DNA of 64,000 nucleotides from Henckelia pumila. Taxonomy: Eukaryota > Streptophyta > Magnoliopsida > Lamiales > Gesneriaceae. Position 1 is the first letter of the stretch; every line of letters starts with the position of its first letter. This document shows positions 1 to 11,449 of this stretch, one piece after another. A program made the position numbers and the translations under genes. Location: positions 170,191,716-170,255,715 of the forward strand of contig NC_133121.1 of assembly GCF_033568475.1 (NCBI RefSeq), in the 5' to 3' direction. Under the pieces are notes generated by a model. That model made no database searches, was not told the origin of the DNA, and was given only the letters and a program-made list of their open reading frames with translations.

Positions 1-1610
1 GAGCAACACCATTATATGCAGAAACTGCACGGTTTCTAGTTTTTCATTGAATATAATCCAAGAAAAGAAAACTCTGCAGCAGATTTTTTTCTAGAATTCA
101 TGAGCCAGAGGACAGTCCAATACAACCGGCCTTGTTCATGGCCATTTCAAGAGTTGAGTTTGCCTTACTTGACACCCTCAGGAAAGAGAATCAGTCTACA
201 CCAGAATTATTGCTATTAAACCAGCGTCTTAGGAATGCCGAAGGAACTGATTCTCATTATTCCATTAAAGAGGGGCTGCTACTATATAAAGGAAGATACC
301 TCTTATCTATTAATTCATCTCTGAAGGACCTCTTGTTACAGGGATTTCATAGCTCCCCAACAGGGGGACATGCCGGTGTCCACCGTACGTTCATGCGCCT
401 TTCAACAAACTTTCATTGGAAGGGAATGCGTCATTCAGTTCAGGAATTTTTTTTCCAAATGTTACATCTGTCAGACTACTAAATGCTCCAAAGAAAAATG
501 TTTCGGCTTATTGCAACCCACTGAAATTCCAGCCCAGATTTGGAGGACATTGCCTTGGAATTCATAATTGGGTTATCACGTTCTAAGGGGAATAAGACTA
601 TTTTGGTGGTGGTTGATCGTCTCACCAAATATGCCCACTTTGGGCCCCTTCCACCATCACACACAACTAGCCAAGTAATCGAACTTTTCTGTTCAATGGT
701 AATCAAGCTCCATAGGGTGCACAAATCCATCATATCCGATAGGGATCCCATTTTCAAAAGTCACTTCAGGCGCAAGGTTTTTGAACTAATGGGGATCAGA
801 CTCCGCATGATTTCTGCATATCATCCCAAATGGACGACCAAACAGAGGTGGTAAATCACTGCATTGAAAAATATCTGAGGGCATTCACTACAGATAATCC
901 AACTACGTGGGTCTCGTTTCTTGGTTGGGCAGAGTATCATTACAATACAAGTTATCATTCATCTATTGGTATGACACCTTTTCAAGCTGTATATGGAAGA
1001 GTACCACATACTATTCCTTTGTAGGTGCAGGGCAGTACATCATTAGCAGTGGTGGAACATGACCTACGGACTCGAGATGAAATTCTCAAAATCTTAAAAG
1101 AGCATTTACAGCAAGACCAAAACAGAATGAAACTCCAGGCTGATGGACACCGGAAAGATGAAATTTCAAGAAGGGGATTTGGTCTTGGTGAATCTCGCCC
1201 CATATCGACAAACCACTGTTACTAAGCGGCTTTATCCTAAGCTTTGCAAGAATTATTTCAAACCTTTTTCTATCTTAAATAAGGTCGGACATGTGGCTTA
1301 CACATTACTATTACCAACAACAAGCCGCATCCATCCTACCTTCCAAGCTTCTCAACTCAAACCTTTCCAAGGAGAGGCTCCTCTCATGGTGGAAGAATTA
1401 CCAGAGTTCAGTGTTAACAACCAACCTCTTTCAATTCCAGTTGGTATTTTAGCCACTCTCTGCATCAACCACATGGGGAGAGAAATGAAGAAAGTCCTAG
1501 TTCAGTGGTCAGGACAGTGCCCGGAAGACGCCACGTGGGAGAACTTTATTGAGTTCTGCTCGATCTATTCACAATTTCACCTTGAGGACAAGGTGGTGTT
1601 TGAAGAATAG
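1..1610 (+). pseudogene. Ty3/gypsy pol remnant: end of RNase H, integrase, chromodomain
   Basis: Relic of the 3' part of a chromovirus-type Ty3/gypsy polyprotein, entering from the left edge. In order: the RNase H tail (YNPRKENSAADFFSR, about 50-110), the integrase zinc-binding region (GGHAGVHRTFMRLSTNFHWKGM, split here as GGHAGVHRTF then FHWKGM, 365-430), the integrase core (ILVVVDRLTKYAHF and ISDRDPIF, 600-755), the QAVYGR motif (about 985-1005), and a chromodomain-like end (KKVLVQWSGQ, DATWENF, 1490-1550). The reading frame changes several times: the segments starting near 132, 540 and 1143 share one frame, while 830-1024 lies in another. A TAG at 1021-1023 also interrupts it. The integrase cannot be made as one protein. 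The family call is firm; clade (Reina-like or related) is inferred from the chromodomain position. Confidence 0.85.
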
Positions 1611-1615
1611 GGGAG

Positions 1616-2053
1616 TGATAAGCCCATTGGTTTGGACATATACCCTAAGTTGATGGACCAGCAACTCAAAGAGTGGGCTAAGAAAGACATAATAAATAAT
1701 AAATTGGCCCACACACAAGACTTACCAAAGCCCAGAGAAGAAGAAGCGACATATACAGGAGCAGAAGTGGGTATTTAACCTTGATCTAGAAGATGCCTCC
1801 CACCCATGTGGATGAAGTATTATGTCACTTGAAGATCAAAGAACACCTTGCACGTGAAGAGTTAGTTCCGAGTATGTTTGGGGCTGAGTTTTTCTGTTGA
1901 GAAACATGAATAAAGAGAAAGGGTAGTATAAATATTGTAAACAAACATTGAGAATGTATCTTTGAGAAATCATATGAATTAAGTTTTGTTTGGACTTACT
2001 CGAAGTAGTGCTTATTACAGTTATCGTCAAGTGAAATATCTTTTGATACAATC
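1616..2053 (+). repeat. Putative 3' LTR of the gypsy remnant, preceded by a polypurine tract
   Basis: The pol frame ends at 1610 in a purine run (GAAGAATAGGGGAG), followed at once by TGATAAGCCC. A PPT followed by TG is the usual start of a 3' LTR. A TATA-like AGTATAAATA lies near 1925. The right boundary is uncertain; a CA at about 2053 is one candidate, and no second LTR is in the window to check it. Confidence 0.45.
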
Positions 2054-2693
2054 ACTTGCAACCAAGAAGAAAATCCAACAAAAGTTCAAGTAAATGGACG
2101 AGAACAAGAGAAAGAAAATCAAGCAAGCTTATGGGCTGCCGAATTTGCTTGTATACACATTTGCTTCAAAGAAGACATTCTTGTAAATCGTTTCTCTAAT
2201 GGATTGAGTAGATTAATATACCATATGGATCCAAGGATTAGGTCGAGTCATTCACAGCACGAACCACCTCCAAAGAGTCTGAATAATCAAAAAAATTAGA
2301 AGTATAACAGCTTCTACATAATTTCAAACCATGTATTAAGGCCGAGCTCAATCCTAGCCACCGAGCTTGGATTTTGGATTGAAATAGCTGTGGTAGCCAC
2401 AATGTTTCCTCGACAATCACGAATCACAACCCATATATATAGAGTAACAGCCCTTACAAGCATCAAAACCCGCGTCTCAAAATTGTCTCGGTGAAGGTTC
2501 CACCCAATAACAACTCGATTCTGGATTGGAATTCAATTCAATGTTAAGCCTTAAACACATATAAATCTCGATTGGTGATATTATTGTTTTTAATGCATTA
2601 AAATATATCAAAAATTGTGTTTGGTAATCACAAAACTTGGTTCTTTGTTACTAATGTTTTAAATTAAGACAACGCAGATTTTAGATTTTTTTC
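2054..2693. other. Non-coding stretch with one RNase H relic
   Basis: Apart from the reverse-strand relic at 2238-2420, nothing gene-like was seen. Base composition resembles decayed transposon DNA. Confidence 0.4.
2238..2420 (-). pseudogene. Possible RNase H-like (RVT_3) relic of a non-LTR element
   Basis: The reverse strand reads YSDSLEVVRAVND near its end, which matches the conserved (E/V)SDSLEVVRAIN motif of plant RVT_3-type RNase H domains. Upstream residues only resemble the family after a frame change. It is short and without other domains, so this is a weak call; a host RNase H-like fragment is equally possible. Confidence 0.3.
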
Positions 2694-2966
2694 CTAGTTG
2701 AGTTCGAAAGCTCCGAAGATGTGTTTATATGGTCCGAATGATGTCACTATGAAGTCCAGACAAAGATGTTTGGAGGCAACGAAGTGATTGGGTTCGGAAG
2801 CTTCAAACGCTTTCTCCATAAATTCAAAACAAAAGCTATTTTTAAGGCACAAAGTATGAATTAAAGTTTTTAAGATCCAAAGATTGGATCGGAAGGTCCG
2901 ATCTCTCAAGTTCATCAGTTGAAAGATTTGCGAAACAATATATGTAAAGATAGGTCGGAAGCACCA

Positions 2967-2990
2967 AAGGAGTTCGGATCCGAACTCCTT
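2967..2990. repeat. 24-bp perfect palindrome
   Basis: The core GGAGTTCGGATCCGAACTCC is extended by AA on the left and TT on the right, giving a perfect 24-bp palindrome. Several imperfect TCGGA/TCCGA pairs surround it (2700-2960). The same motif style occurs in gypsy LTRs at 30.5 and 31.7 kb. Confidence 0.8.
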
Positions 2991-3032
2991 GCCCTTGAAA
3001 TAGGTGGAAGAAAAGGAAGTTCCAAAAAACAA

Positions 3033-4300
3033 ATGGACAAATTTTCAAAAGATGACATACGTTTAATTTCTCAAAATGTTAAAGCTATGAATGTTTTGCA
3101 TTGTTTTTTAGATATGAGCAAGTACAACTGGATCTTGATGTACTCCTTGGCAAAGGAAATTTGAGATAAATTGGAGATTTTGCACGAAGGAACCAACCAA
3201 GTGAAAAAAAATATTGATCTCTTTAAACTCAAATACGAGACCTTCGAGATGGATCCTAAAGAAGATGTTGATACAATGCTCTGGAGACTCACAAAAATCA
3301 TCAATGAGTTTGCCCAGCATGGTGAAACCTATCCAACCAAACATGTTTGGAGGAGAGACCTATGAGCACTGCCTACAAAATGGGATGCTAAAAGAACAAC
3401 AATCATTGAGTCCAACAAAGGTGACGCTGCCTCCTATGACCTTTACGAGCTTCATGGGACCCTAAAAACCCATAATCTTGAAGTATCAACACTAAGGGAG
3501 AACAAGAAGGATGATTATGAAGACATGACACTATTTACCAGAAAGTTAAAAAAATTCAACTGGAGCACCAAATACAAGAATGACAAAAAGGTGGCAAAAA
3601 AGGTAACATGGTACAACCGTCAACAAAATGATCACTATGAAAATGATTTCCATCTTAGAAAGAAGGCATACTAAGGCAATATAAAGGCACTCATAGCTGC
3701 ATGGAGTGATAGTGATGATGATGAAGAAGAATTCAGTCTCTGGATTATGGTCAAATTGGATGACACCGAATCCGATGATGATGATGAGGTACCTTATTAT
3801 GATGAACTTCTATGTTCTTATAGTAAGAGAGTTGACATAACTAAATCACTTAAAAGACAAATAAACAATTGAAAATTTAATTAGAGACTAAGTCGCATGA
3901 AAATATAAGATTAAAGAGCAACATGATAAACCTAGAAAAGGCATTTGAGAAATTCAATGTTAGAAGTGGAAAATTGGATAATCTCTTATGCATGAAACTT
4001 TTTAGCTTTGATTAGGGAAGATTATGATATGACGATAAATCTGCAAGCTTCTCAAGTTTAATAGCTAAAGCTAAAATTAAATCACCACGTACATGTACTT
4101 ACCGTTGTAAGATATGACATATTAGACCTAAGTTTAGATCTCTTAGACATCAATAAAATAAATAAAAAGAGTTATTTGGAATGGATCCCCATGTTTTCCA
4201 TTTCTCTAACAATGAAGGACCCAAAAAAAAGTTGGGTACCAAAGTTCAACATGAATCTCAATCTTGTAAGGACAAAGGAGAAATTGTTGGATTGGTTAGT
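3033..4300 (+). pseudogene. Decayed copia-type gag (UBN2 family) with zinc-knuckle relic
   Basis: The translation carries the copia gag signature: FSKDDIRLISQNVKAMNVL then LAKEI, a stop in place of the usual Trp, then LEILHEGTNQV and a PTKHVWR stretch. A frame change follows near 3365. An acidic stretch (DSDDDEEEF, DDTESDDDDEV, 3710-3790) then matches the usual region before the zinc knuckle. Around 4095-4140 a degraded CCHC-like motif reads CTYRCKI-stop-HIRPKF. No integrase or reverse transcriptase follows, so this is a gag-only remnant. Frameshifts and stops are numerous and it is surely not functional. Confidence 0.75.
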
Positions 4301-4539
4301 GTGGGTAGAGGAGGGGTAAATACACACTTCAAAATTTTTGCCTCAAAAAATCAGTTCAGTTGAGTTGTCAACTAAACCACTTGTTCTTTATTGGTTGTTA
4401 ATGTCAATCAGCCAACAATATTTGTGAAGAAATGGCTAACTGACATATAATAACACTAAAAATATGGCTCGACTAAAAAAAATAAAGAACACAAGGAATT
4501 GTTTCTGAATGTTCAAATACTTAACAACTCCTACGTCAC

Positions 4540-5340
4540 ACCTTATTCCTTTTGAGAAGGTATACACTAGAAGATTTGAGAATTAAAAAAAAATTTCGAA
4601 ACCCTAGTTCAGTAAAGATGATGCGAATCTAGGATGCATGGAAGACAAACACGACTATGTTAAAATCGTACCCTCAATCCAATAACAAAAAGATTCTTTA
4701 ATATTGTCCCGACCTTTTGAACAAGCAAGTTTTCGGATATCCGCCTCTAATTTACTTGAAATTAGCAACAGATAATCACGAGAAGAAAACAATAAATCAC
4801 AACGGAACCTCCAGAAAACTTGTTTCTGACAATCTACGAAGATAATCAATTGACAAACGTCACAAGGTTGTTAAACTTTGATAAGTTTGATTTGATAAAA
4901 ACAAAGCGAAACTTTGGCAAAATTCTACAAAGAATTTTAAGAATTTATATAAATCAATAATTCAATAAATCATAATTGTTCTATGTTCTCTCATGAATGA
5001 GAAATTTACAATATATAAAAGAAATAAACTAGGAATCCTATTAGAATTAGACTAAAGATTTCTTAGTTGGATTATAATTCCAAAATCCTAAAGATAATGC
5101 AAAACTATTGCAAAAGATATCAAAGATATCATCTAGAAGTTTCTTAATAGACTTATAACACTCAAAATAGGAAAAATACTACCAAAATATAAAAAATACT
5201 CAAAATTCCACGCATACATACAAACATGCCGAAGTGTGTGTTTTTGGAACGGCGCGGGCGCGCGAGTGGAAGGCGCGGGCGTGCAACTTGAATGGCGTGG
5301 GCGCGCATAGGCTTTGGACTTGCTGACTTATTTTTGTATT
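4540..5340 (-). repeat. Probable LTR of the reverse-strand gypsy relic
   Basis: On the reverse strand this AT-rich block has a TTTATATATTG TATA-like box near 5015 and sits just downstream of the end of the pol relic at 5353-6785, where its 3' LTR is expected. Termini could not be fixed. The nearby forward stretch 4301-4540 has no recognisable content. Confidence 0.35.
5251..5307. repeat. Three GC-rich 13-bp units in AT-rich DNA
   Basis: GGCGCGGGCGCGC and close variants occur at 5251, 5272 and 5294, at a period of about 21-22 bp. The surroundings are strongly AT-rich, so the CpG-rich units stand out. Confidence 0.75.
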
Positions 5341-5352
5341 TTCTCCAAGGTT

Positions 5353-6785
5353 TTATTCACTTCCTTGATCTTTTTGGACTTCAATATTATTATAACTTCC
5401 ACCAAAATTATCTTCAAGCAGTCCAACTTGATTCCTATGAATTGCAAATCCTTCAATTCTTGACGGCAAATAACCGAACAATTCTTGAAACAATATGAAT
5501 CCTCGAACACCTCCAAGATTCATATCATACTCCCCTTCTTCAAAAAGATTTGTCCTCAAATCTTGCCCATTATCTACAAAAACCATGCAAGAATTATAAA
5601 CTTTAAAATTATTTTCCACATGCATTAATGTACCTTGCTAACTCAAAATCATATCAAGACACACGAAATTTTTCATGCACAAATTAAACACCTCAACATC
5701 ATTAACATGCAAAAACATGATTATTACTCCATTAAGCATTACAAACACTAATTCCTCCCCTTATTAGACCTATTTAACACCAACACAATGTTCATAGTTA
5801 AGTACAACAATTTCTTTCTAGGAATAAGAAACAATGCACTTGAAATATGCCACTCACAACTCCACTCGATATATCTCTTCATGTGTAACCTAAACAAATA
5901 TTCATCAATTAGACTCATTCTTTTGAATCTCTCAAAATTACACTTCAATCTCAAGAAACATACTCCCTCAACAAGAAATTTATTCAATGACAAAGATGGA
6001 ATGAAAATTCTATTTTTCTTAAACAAATACTTATTGATTACATAGAATTTTTCATGAGTGTCATGCAAACATAACTCAAACACATCTTTCAAACCTTTAT
6101 CCAATGCATTCAACTTGTTAGCATTCTCAAGCCACAACAACTTTAAAAACAAGATAGGTAAAAATACGTACCTTCGTGACAGTGTAGTAACTACCACATA
6201 CTCCTTACCTTGTTGACAATTAATCACCTTTCCATCAAAAACTCACCTTCTATGAGGACTCACACCATGAATAAATAAAACAAGTTCTATTGCACGAAAT
6301 ACATTCAAATTTCTAACATGATCTTGACTCAAAAACTTCATATCCAACATGATTAACACAACGCTATAATGTTCAACATGCACATTAAAATTCTTGCTAT
6401 AAACTAAGATATAATCAAAGGATACAACAATAAAGTTACCCATAAATGCATGCAAAACATAATCCATCAATCCCATGAAAGTATTACGCACATTAGCTAG
6501 CCCAAAAGTCATCACTAGTCATTCAATCAAGTAAGACTTATCTCCTATAATATTCATGCAACACTCGCACAAAACAACATAAACCAACTTATTTAATCTC
6601 GTATCACACCAGAATTCCAACACATTAAGATCAACAAATGATTTCAACACTACCATATGATCCAAATTATTCAATTCCTCAACATACCTAGATTCCAATA
6701 ATTTAAGATCAAGATTTGAATTCAATCCATATTTCATAGATAGCATATTCACAAATCTCTCAACAAAAAAATTTAATCCATGCAA
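5353..6785 (-). pseudogene. Ty3/gypsy pol relic: RT, RNase H end, integrase N-terminus, polyprotein C-terminus
   Basis: Reading from 6785 leftwards: a reverse transcriptase block (MTFGLANVRNTFMGLM, then VVSFDYILVYS at about 6400), the RNase H end (KEYVVVTTLSRRY), the integrase zinc-binding region (6227-5748), and a C-terminal LRTNLFEEGEYD near 5530-5570 that is typical of plant gypsy polyproteins. The normal FxDD catalytic box reads SFDYI, so the second catalytic Asp is lost. The integrase core is missing between 5748 and 5625. The FGLxNxxxTFMxLM pattern points to a Reina/CRM-type chromovirus, distinct from the Tekay-type element on its right. It is inactive. Confidence 0.8.
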
Positions 6786-6836
6786 TTTAGAATTTATACC
6801 ATACCTTTGAAACTAGACATTTGATTGAAATCTAAT

Positions 6837-7103
6837 TCAATCAAATTCAATCAAATTCCCTTCAGACCGCAATTCACAGTTTCGAACTAATCTCACAGAT
6901 ACAATTCCCCCACCCAAGAGTGAAGTAACAGAAACTACAGCAGGCAAGGGCTCAGTAGATAAAGCATGCAATAGAACAAATTTCTCAGATATAAAGGAAT
7001 GGAAAGCACCCGTATCTATCAAAACATGAGTAGGATAGCCAAAAATCAAATAGTTACCTGCTATGACATCTCCAGAAGCTGCCTGAGCCTGATCCTCAGT
7101 CAA
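6837..7103 (-). pseudogene. Gypsy aspartic protease fragment
   Basis: The reverse strand carries VLIDTGAFHSFISEKF, the retropepsin active site DTG followed by the usual HSFIS of Tekay/Del-type elements. It follows the zinc-knuckle segment directly and is cut off at about 6837, where a different gypsy relic begins. No reverse transcriptase belonging to this element is present. Confidence 0.8.
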
Positions 7104-7945
7104 AGCAAAAACTCGCTTGCGGCCTAGGAGGCTGATTCGAACTCTGGTTGCCTCCTTGACGTGTCTGCTGCTGAGGCTGGAAATAGTGGACCGCAGACGC
7201 CTGCCTCACGGGCTGTGCTGGCTGTCTAGAAGTATTCCCACTCTGTGCTTGCTCAGATCCACGCTGAGGACAAGATCTGACGAAGTGTCCCGTCTGGTTA
7301 TAGATAAAGCAGCTTCCGAAAATACTTCTACACTGATCACTGGAGTGACGACCTCCGCATTTGGTACAAGACATACCTGACTTACCAGAACTCTGCCCCG
7401 ATCCAAACTGCTTCGAGCCACTAGAACTCAAGGAACTATTTTCGGGCTTCTTAAACTACTTTCCCTTAGAACGGAAGAAATCCTTTCTGTTGTTGTTACT
7501 GTTACCTCCTTCAGATCTCGGTGGCTGATTCTGATACTGAGGCGACTGATTCTGAAACTGTCTCTGCTGCTGAGGCACAAACTGAATTCCTCATTGTCTC
7601 ACAAAACCTTCTTCAGCTCCCTTCGCATAATTCATAGCATCCGCAAAAATTATCAGGCCTAGTAGTGTTAACCAACATAAAGATATCAGGGTTCAAGCCA
7701 TTAATGAACTGGTCGGCTTTTGCTTCTTTGTTGTCGGCAACGTGCGGTGCAAACTTCAGCAAGCTATCAAATTTAGACACATACTCCTCAATATTCATGT
7801 TTTCTTGTTTCAGATTAGCAAACTCGGCTCCCTTATCCTTCCTGTAAGATACTGGAAAGAAACGCTTAAAGAATTCAGTCTTGAACAAACTTCAAGTGAC
7901 AATTGTGCCTCGGTTCTCTAAAGTCTTTTTCATCGAAATCCACCA

Positions 7946-7953
7946 GCTCTTAG
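7946..7953. repeat. 8-bp target site duplication, left copy of hAT element
   Basis: GCTCTTAG, identical to 11129-11136 on the other side of the element. The two copies lie in the gypsy gag and their overlap keeps its reading frame. Confidence 0.95.
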
Positions 7954-8124
7954 TAGACCTGGCCACGGTCCGGGTTGGCATTTAGCCAACCCTTAACCGG
8001 CCCGCCAATGGCCGGTTCCGGTCCGGGTCGGTGAACCGGCGGTTCCGATCCAGGTTCGGGTCCGGTTAACCGTCGGTTCAGGGTCTGGGCTAAACCGTGC
8101 CATTTTTTAAAAAAAATAATAATT

Positions 8125-8164
8125 GCAGCGCCCCAGCGTTGCATTGGCAGCGCTGGGGCGCTGC
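8125..8164. repeat. 14-bp perfect inverted repeat inside the hAT element
   Basis: GCAGCGCCCCAGCG at 8125-8138 is repeated as its complement at 8151-8164 with a 12-bp spacer. It lies downstream of the transposase stop (8343), near the element's left end, and could form a GC-rich hairpin in the RNA 3' end or serve as a subterminal site. Confidence 0.85.
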
Positions 8165-8342
8165 ACCTTCGAAATTTAATTTTTTTAAATTTTTAAACAA
8201 ATTTTTAATAAGACATATTCTTTAAATAATCTCAATCAAATATTTCATATCTCCATAATGAAAATCTATTACATTTATTAAATAAACAATGAATTTCAAC
8301 ATCTTAATATCTTATGACTTAATATTACAAATCTATTACATT

Positions 8343-10559
8343 TTATTCTACTTCACTCGCATTTCCTCCCGTCGTAGTTCCGGATGTTCCTTCGATATCA
8401 TCTTGGTCTTCTTCATCACTTTGAATATGTTGTGTTCGAGTAGCGGCTTTTGACCAATCATTGAGCAAACATTGGGCTTCCAAGTTTTCCGGCCATAAGC
8501 TAGAACGTCTCTCGTCAAATGTATTTCCTCCAATACTAAATGCTTGCTCCACTGCAACTGTTGAAACCGGACAAGCTAGAATTTATTTTGCCATTATAGC
8601 CAAAATTGGATATATTTGTGTTTTTTGCAACCACCATCTCAAAATGTCGAAGTTTTCCTCATCTGTATCACTAAAATCAAAAGTAGTGGTAAAATAATTC
8701 TCAAGTTCCTGACTGGAACTTGAGGATCCTCGTGGACGTTTCGTCCGTTCCTTTAATAAAAGTTGTGCTATAGTAAGTTTAGAAGAAACATTACTAGTTG
8801 CAGTGGATTGTGTTTCATGTGAAATAATTTGTCCACCATATTTGATGTTATATTCATTATAAATATCAAGTAAATGAGTTTTAATATTAAACAAAATCAA
8901 TGAGATAGAAGGAATCGTTTCCGCAATAGGCTCCAAAGATTCATAATATAATGTTAACATGTCGCTTAAGCCATCTAATTTAAGTCTAGGATCTAAAACA
9001 AAAGCACATAAAAAAATTTCAGGAATGAGCAAAAAATATTTTTCTCATTTTGCTTTCATGACGAGAATACATTGAGATAAAGCACTATCATTAGAATTAA
9101 CATGTTCATGAAAAATACAAGCAATTTTGCAACAATGTGTTAAAACTAAATGTGAAGTAGGTTAATAAAAACCGGATAATTGGTCACTAGCATCATTAAA
9201 AACTTTTAAAATTTCACAAATACTAGTGCATATGTTCCATTGATTTGAAAACAAATAAATATCACGAGCTTGAACAAATTGATGAAAAAATGTACATAAT
9301 AAATCTTTATATTCAAAAGAGGATAATAACAATTTATATATTGAATTCCAACGAGTTGGAACATCTCGTGTAAACCGCTTAGGCTTCATACCATTTACTC
9401 TACAAAATTTTCTCCAATGCTTCATAACTTGAGGATGCGTCCATAAATATTGAATAATGTTTCTAATTGGTTGAATATGTATGCCTAAACTTTTTAGTCC
9501 ATCTTGAACACACAAATTTAAAATATGACATGTGCATCTAATATGAAAAAATTTGCCACCTAGTGATGGTTTACATATTTCAATAAGCTCACTAATACTA
9601 GAAGTATTTGCACTAGCATTATCAAAAGACATTGAAAAAACTTTGGTAGTTAGACCATATTATTCTAAAATAACAAATATAAGTTGCGAAATATTTTGTG
9701 CCGTGTGTGATTCGTTGAAACATCTATATGCAATCAACCTTTTTTGAATGCTCCAATTATTATCAATCCAATGACATGTAATACTCATATATGAACAACT
9801 TTGCCAATGATCACTCCAAATATCGGAACACAAAGAAACTTTATTATTCAAACTATAAAATTCCTTAATTAATTCTTTCTTTTGATCAACGACTAACTTT
9901 TTCATTGTGCGTTTGAGACTATTTCTTGGAATACGTCTAATAGAAGGATTTGCACTTGTAGAAAGCCAATTTTCAAAAGATAATTTATCGCTAAAACTTA
10001 AAGAAAGTTGTTCAACCACACAAAATTTAGCCGTTTCTTCTCTAAATCTAGCTTCGTTATATTTAAATAGTTGAGATTCATTACCCGATTGAGAAGAGAA
10101 TGCCAGAATTTGAGTTTGACCACGATCAATACCAATTTCCACCGGATGATTTTTCTCGATATGCCGCGTCAAAGTTCCATAACCACCTCCTTGTTTAAAT
10201 TTGTAACATTTTGAACAATATTTGCATTTGGCTTGCAAATCACCGGAGGGAAGCGTCGCCTTGTCGAAGTGTTTGGTGAAGATATCGGATGTCGGGCGAG
10301 GCACCGCTCGAGTTTGTCTTTGAGAGGCCGCCAAATCGTTCATACTTTCTTGACTTGCATGATGACATGGTGGTGGTGGTGGTTGTTCAACTTATTGTCT
10401 TTGTTGCGCCTCTTGTCGAATTTCTTGAATTTCATCATCGGAATATTCAAGATCAAATCCATCGACATTGAATTGAGGATACTCGAGCTCGGGTGGTATG
10501 ATGCTCTTTTCCTTTCCTTTTCCTTTGTCACCCCTACGACTTGATCCCGCTCCGGACAT
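8343..10559 (-). pseudogene. hAT transposase, one reading frame with five premature stops
   Basis: ATG at 10559 (MSGAGSSRRGDKGKGKEK) begins a 739-codon frame, including its final stop, ending at 8343. This is a usual hAT length. There is no frameshift, but in-frame stops occur at 10392-10394 (codon 56), 9660-9662 (300), 9162-9164 (466), 9045-9047 (505) and 8583-8585 (659). Domains: a BED zinc finger (C112, C115, H133, H138), the RNase H-like core with SDIWS and SFDNASANT, the insertion region with PTRWNS, the LDPRLKLDGL motif near residue 525, and the C-terminal dimerisation box (CPVSTVAVEQAF, near 665). It would cut and paste hAT ends if whole. The copy is inactive, but any related non-autonomous element could once have used it. 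Confidence 0.9.
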
Positions 10560-11449
10560 TTGTAATTGTATAAATATGAAAATAAATCAACAATTGACAA
10601 TAAACCAATAATCGAAACTTGATATTTTTGATAATTCAAGAAATTAAAAGAAATTGAGAATAGAAAGAATGAAGAGAAAATTGTGTAAACAAAATGAAAG
10701 GAGGTTGGGGGTATTTATAGATAAAATCATAAAAAGTAGGTTTTTTTAAAAAAAAATTAAAAAAAAAAATTAGCCGGTTGACCCGCCGGGTCGGGCGGGT
10801 CGACAACGGCCACAAGATCGTGGCCGTTGATCTCAACGACCACGAAATCGTGGCCGTTGAATGATCCAACGGCCACTTGCTAGTGGCCGTTGGATCTGGG
10901 CGCCCTGATGGGCGCCACGTGTCCAACCCGCCGGGTTGGACGGTTCCAACCCGGCGGGTTGGACCCACCGGGTTGCCGGTTTTCCTAAGGGAAAACCGGG
11001 ACCGGACCGCCTAGTGGCCGGTCCGGTCCCGGTTTCGGGTCGGGCCCGTTGACCCGGTTAACTGGCCCGTTGACCAAGGGCTGGTTCCGGGCCGGGTCCG
11101 GGCCCAACCCGGCCCTTGGCCAGGTCTAGCTCTTAGCAACGCCCTGCAGCTGATGAATCACTAACCTGATTCGGCGATCGTCAAAATAATCTATGGAATC
11201 GAACAGCTGATCAATGTCCTCCCGCCAAATCTCGCAGTCAATAGCATTCTCATAACCCTTCAAGATTGGCGGGTTGAACGACTGAAACCTCTTCAGTAAG
11301 GTTTCCATAGGCATCGCTGTGGCGTCCATTTGATCAGTTTCGGTACTAGCTTGTTTGCTCGGAGGAGTTACTGCTGGTCGTTCCCTGTTCAAAACTCTTC
11401 TAGGTGCCATATCTGATAATCAAAGGGTTAGGACACAAAAATATCTCAA

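Larger units (their letters stand above)
7954..11128 (-). mobile_element. hAT DNA transposon, 3175 bp, full length with TIRs and 8-bp TSD
   Basis: The ends are perfect 12-bp inverted repeats: TAGACCTGGCCA at 7954-7965 and its complement at 11117-11128. The flanking 8-bp direct repeats GCTCTTAG at 7946-7953 and 11129-11136 are identical. An 8-bp TSD and a BED zinc finger/hAT dimerisation protein identify the hAT superfamily. Subterminal regions are GC-rich, with CCGGTCC/GGACCGG and GTGGCCGTTG-type inverted repeats (7970-8100, 10780-11110). These may bind transposase, an inference from other hAT elements. The transposase pseudogene lies between. It entered the gypsy gag after that element was in place. 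Confidence 0.95.
7096..11410 (-). pseudogene. Tekay/Del-like gypsy gag, split by a hAT transposon
   Basis: Gag starts at ATG 11410 (MAPRR, typical of Tekay/Del gag) and runs to about 11129. It resumes on the far side of the hAT insertion at 7953 and continues to a QN-rich linker and two zinc-knuckle-like motifs (CTKCGGRHSSDQC; a second reads CFIYNQTGHFVRSC, with the second Cys replaced by Tyr) around 7270-7380. The codons on the two sides join in frame across one copy of the 8-bp target duplication and give the GVAKSWW motif seen in this gag family, so the insertion was precise. Beyond it an in-frame TGA stands where W is usual (about 7890), and further breaks occur near 7455-7600. The gag was probably damaged independently of the hAT. 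Confidence 0.8.

Noticed and set aside
10233-10544. Forward-strand frame through the hAT element
   Set aside because: Antisense of the transposase N-terminus; its composition follows from that coding strand.
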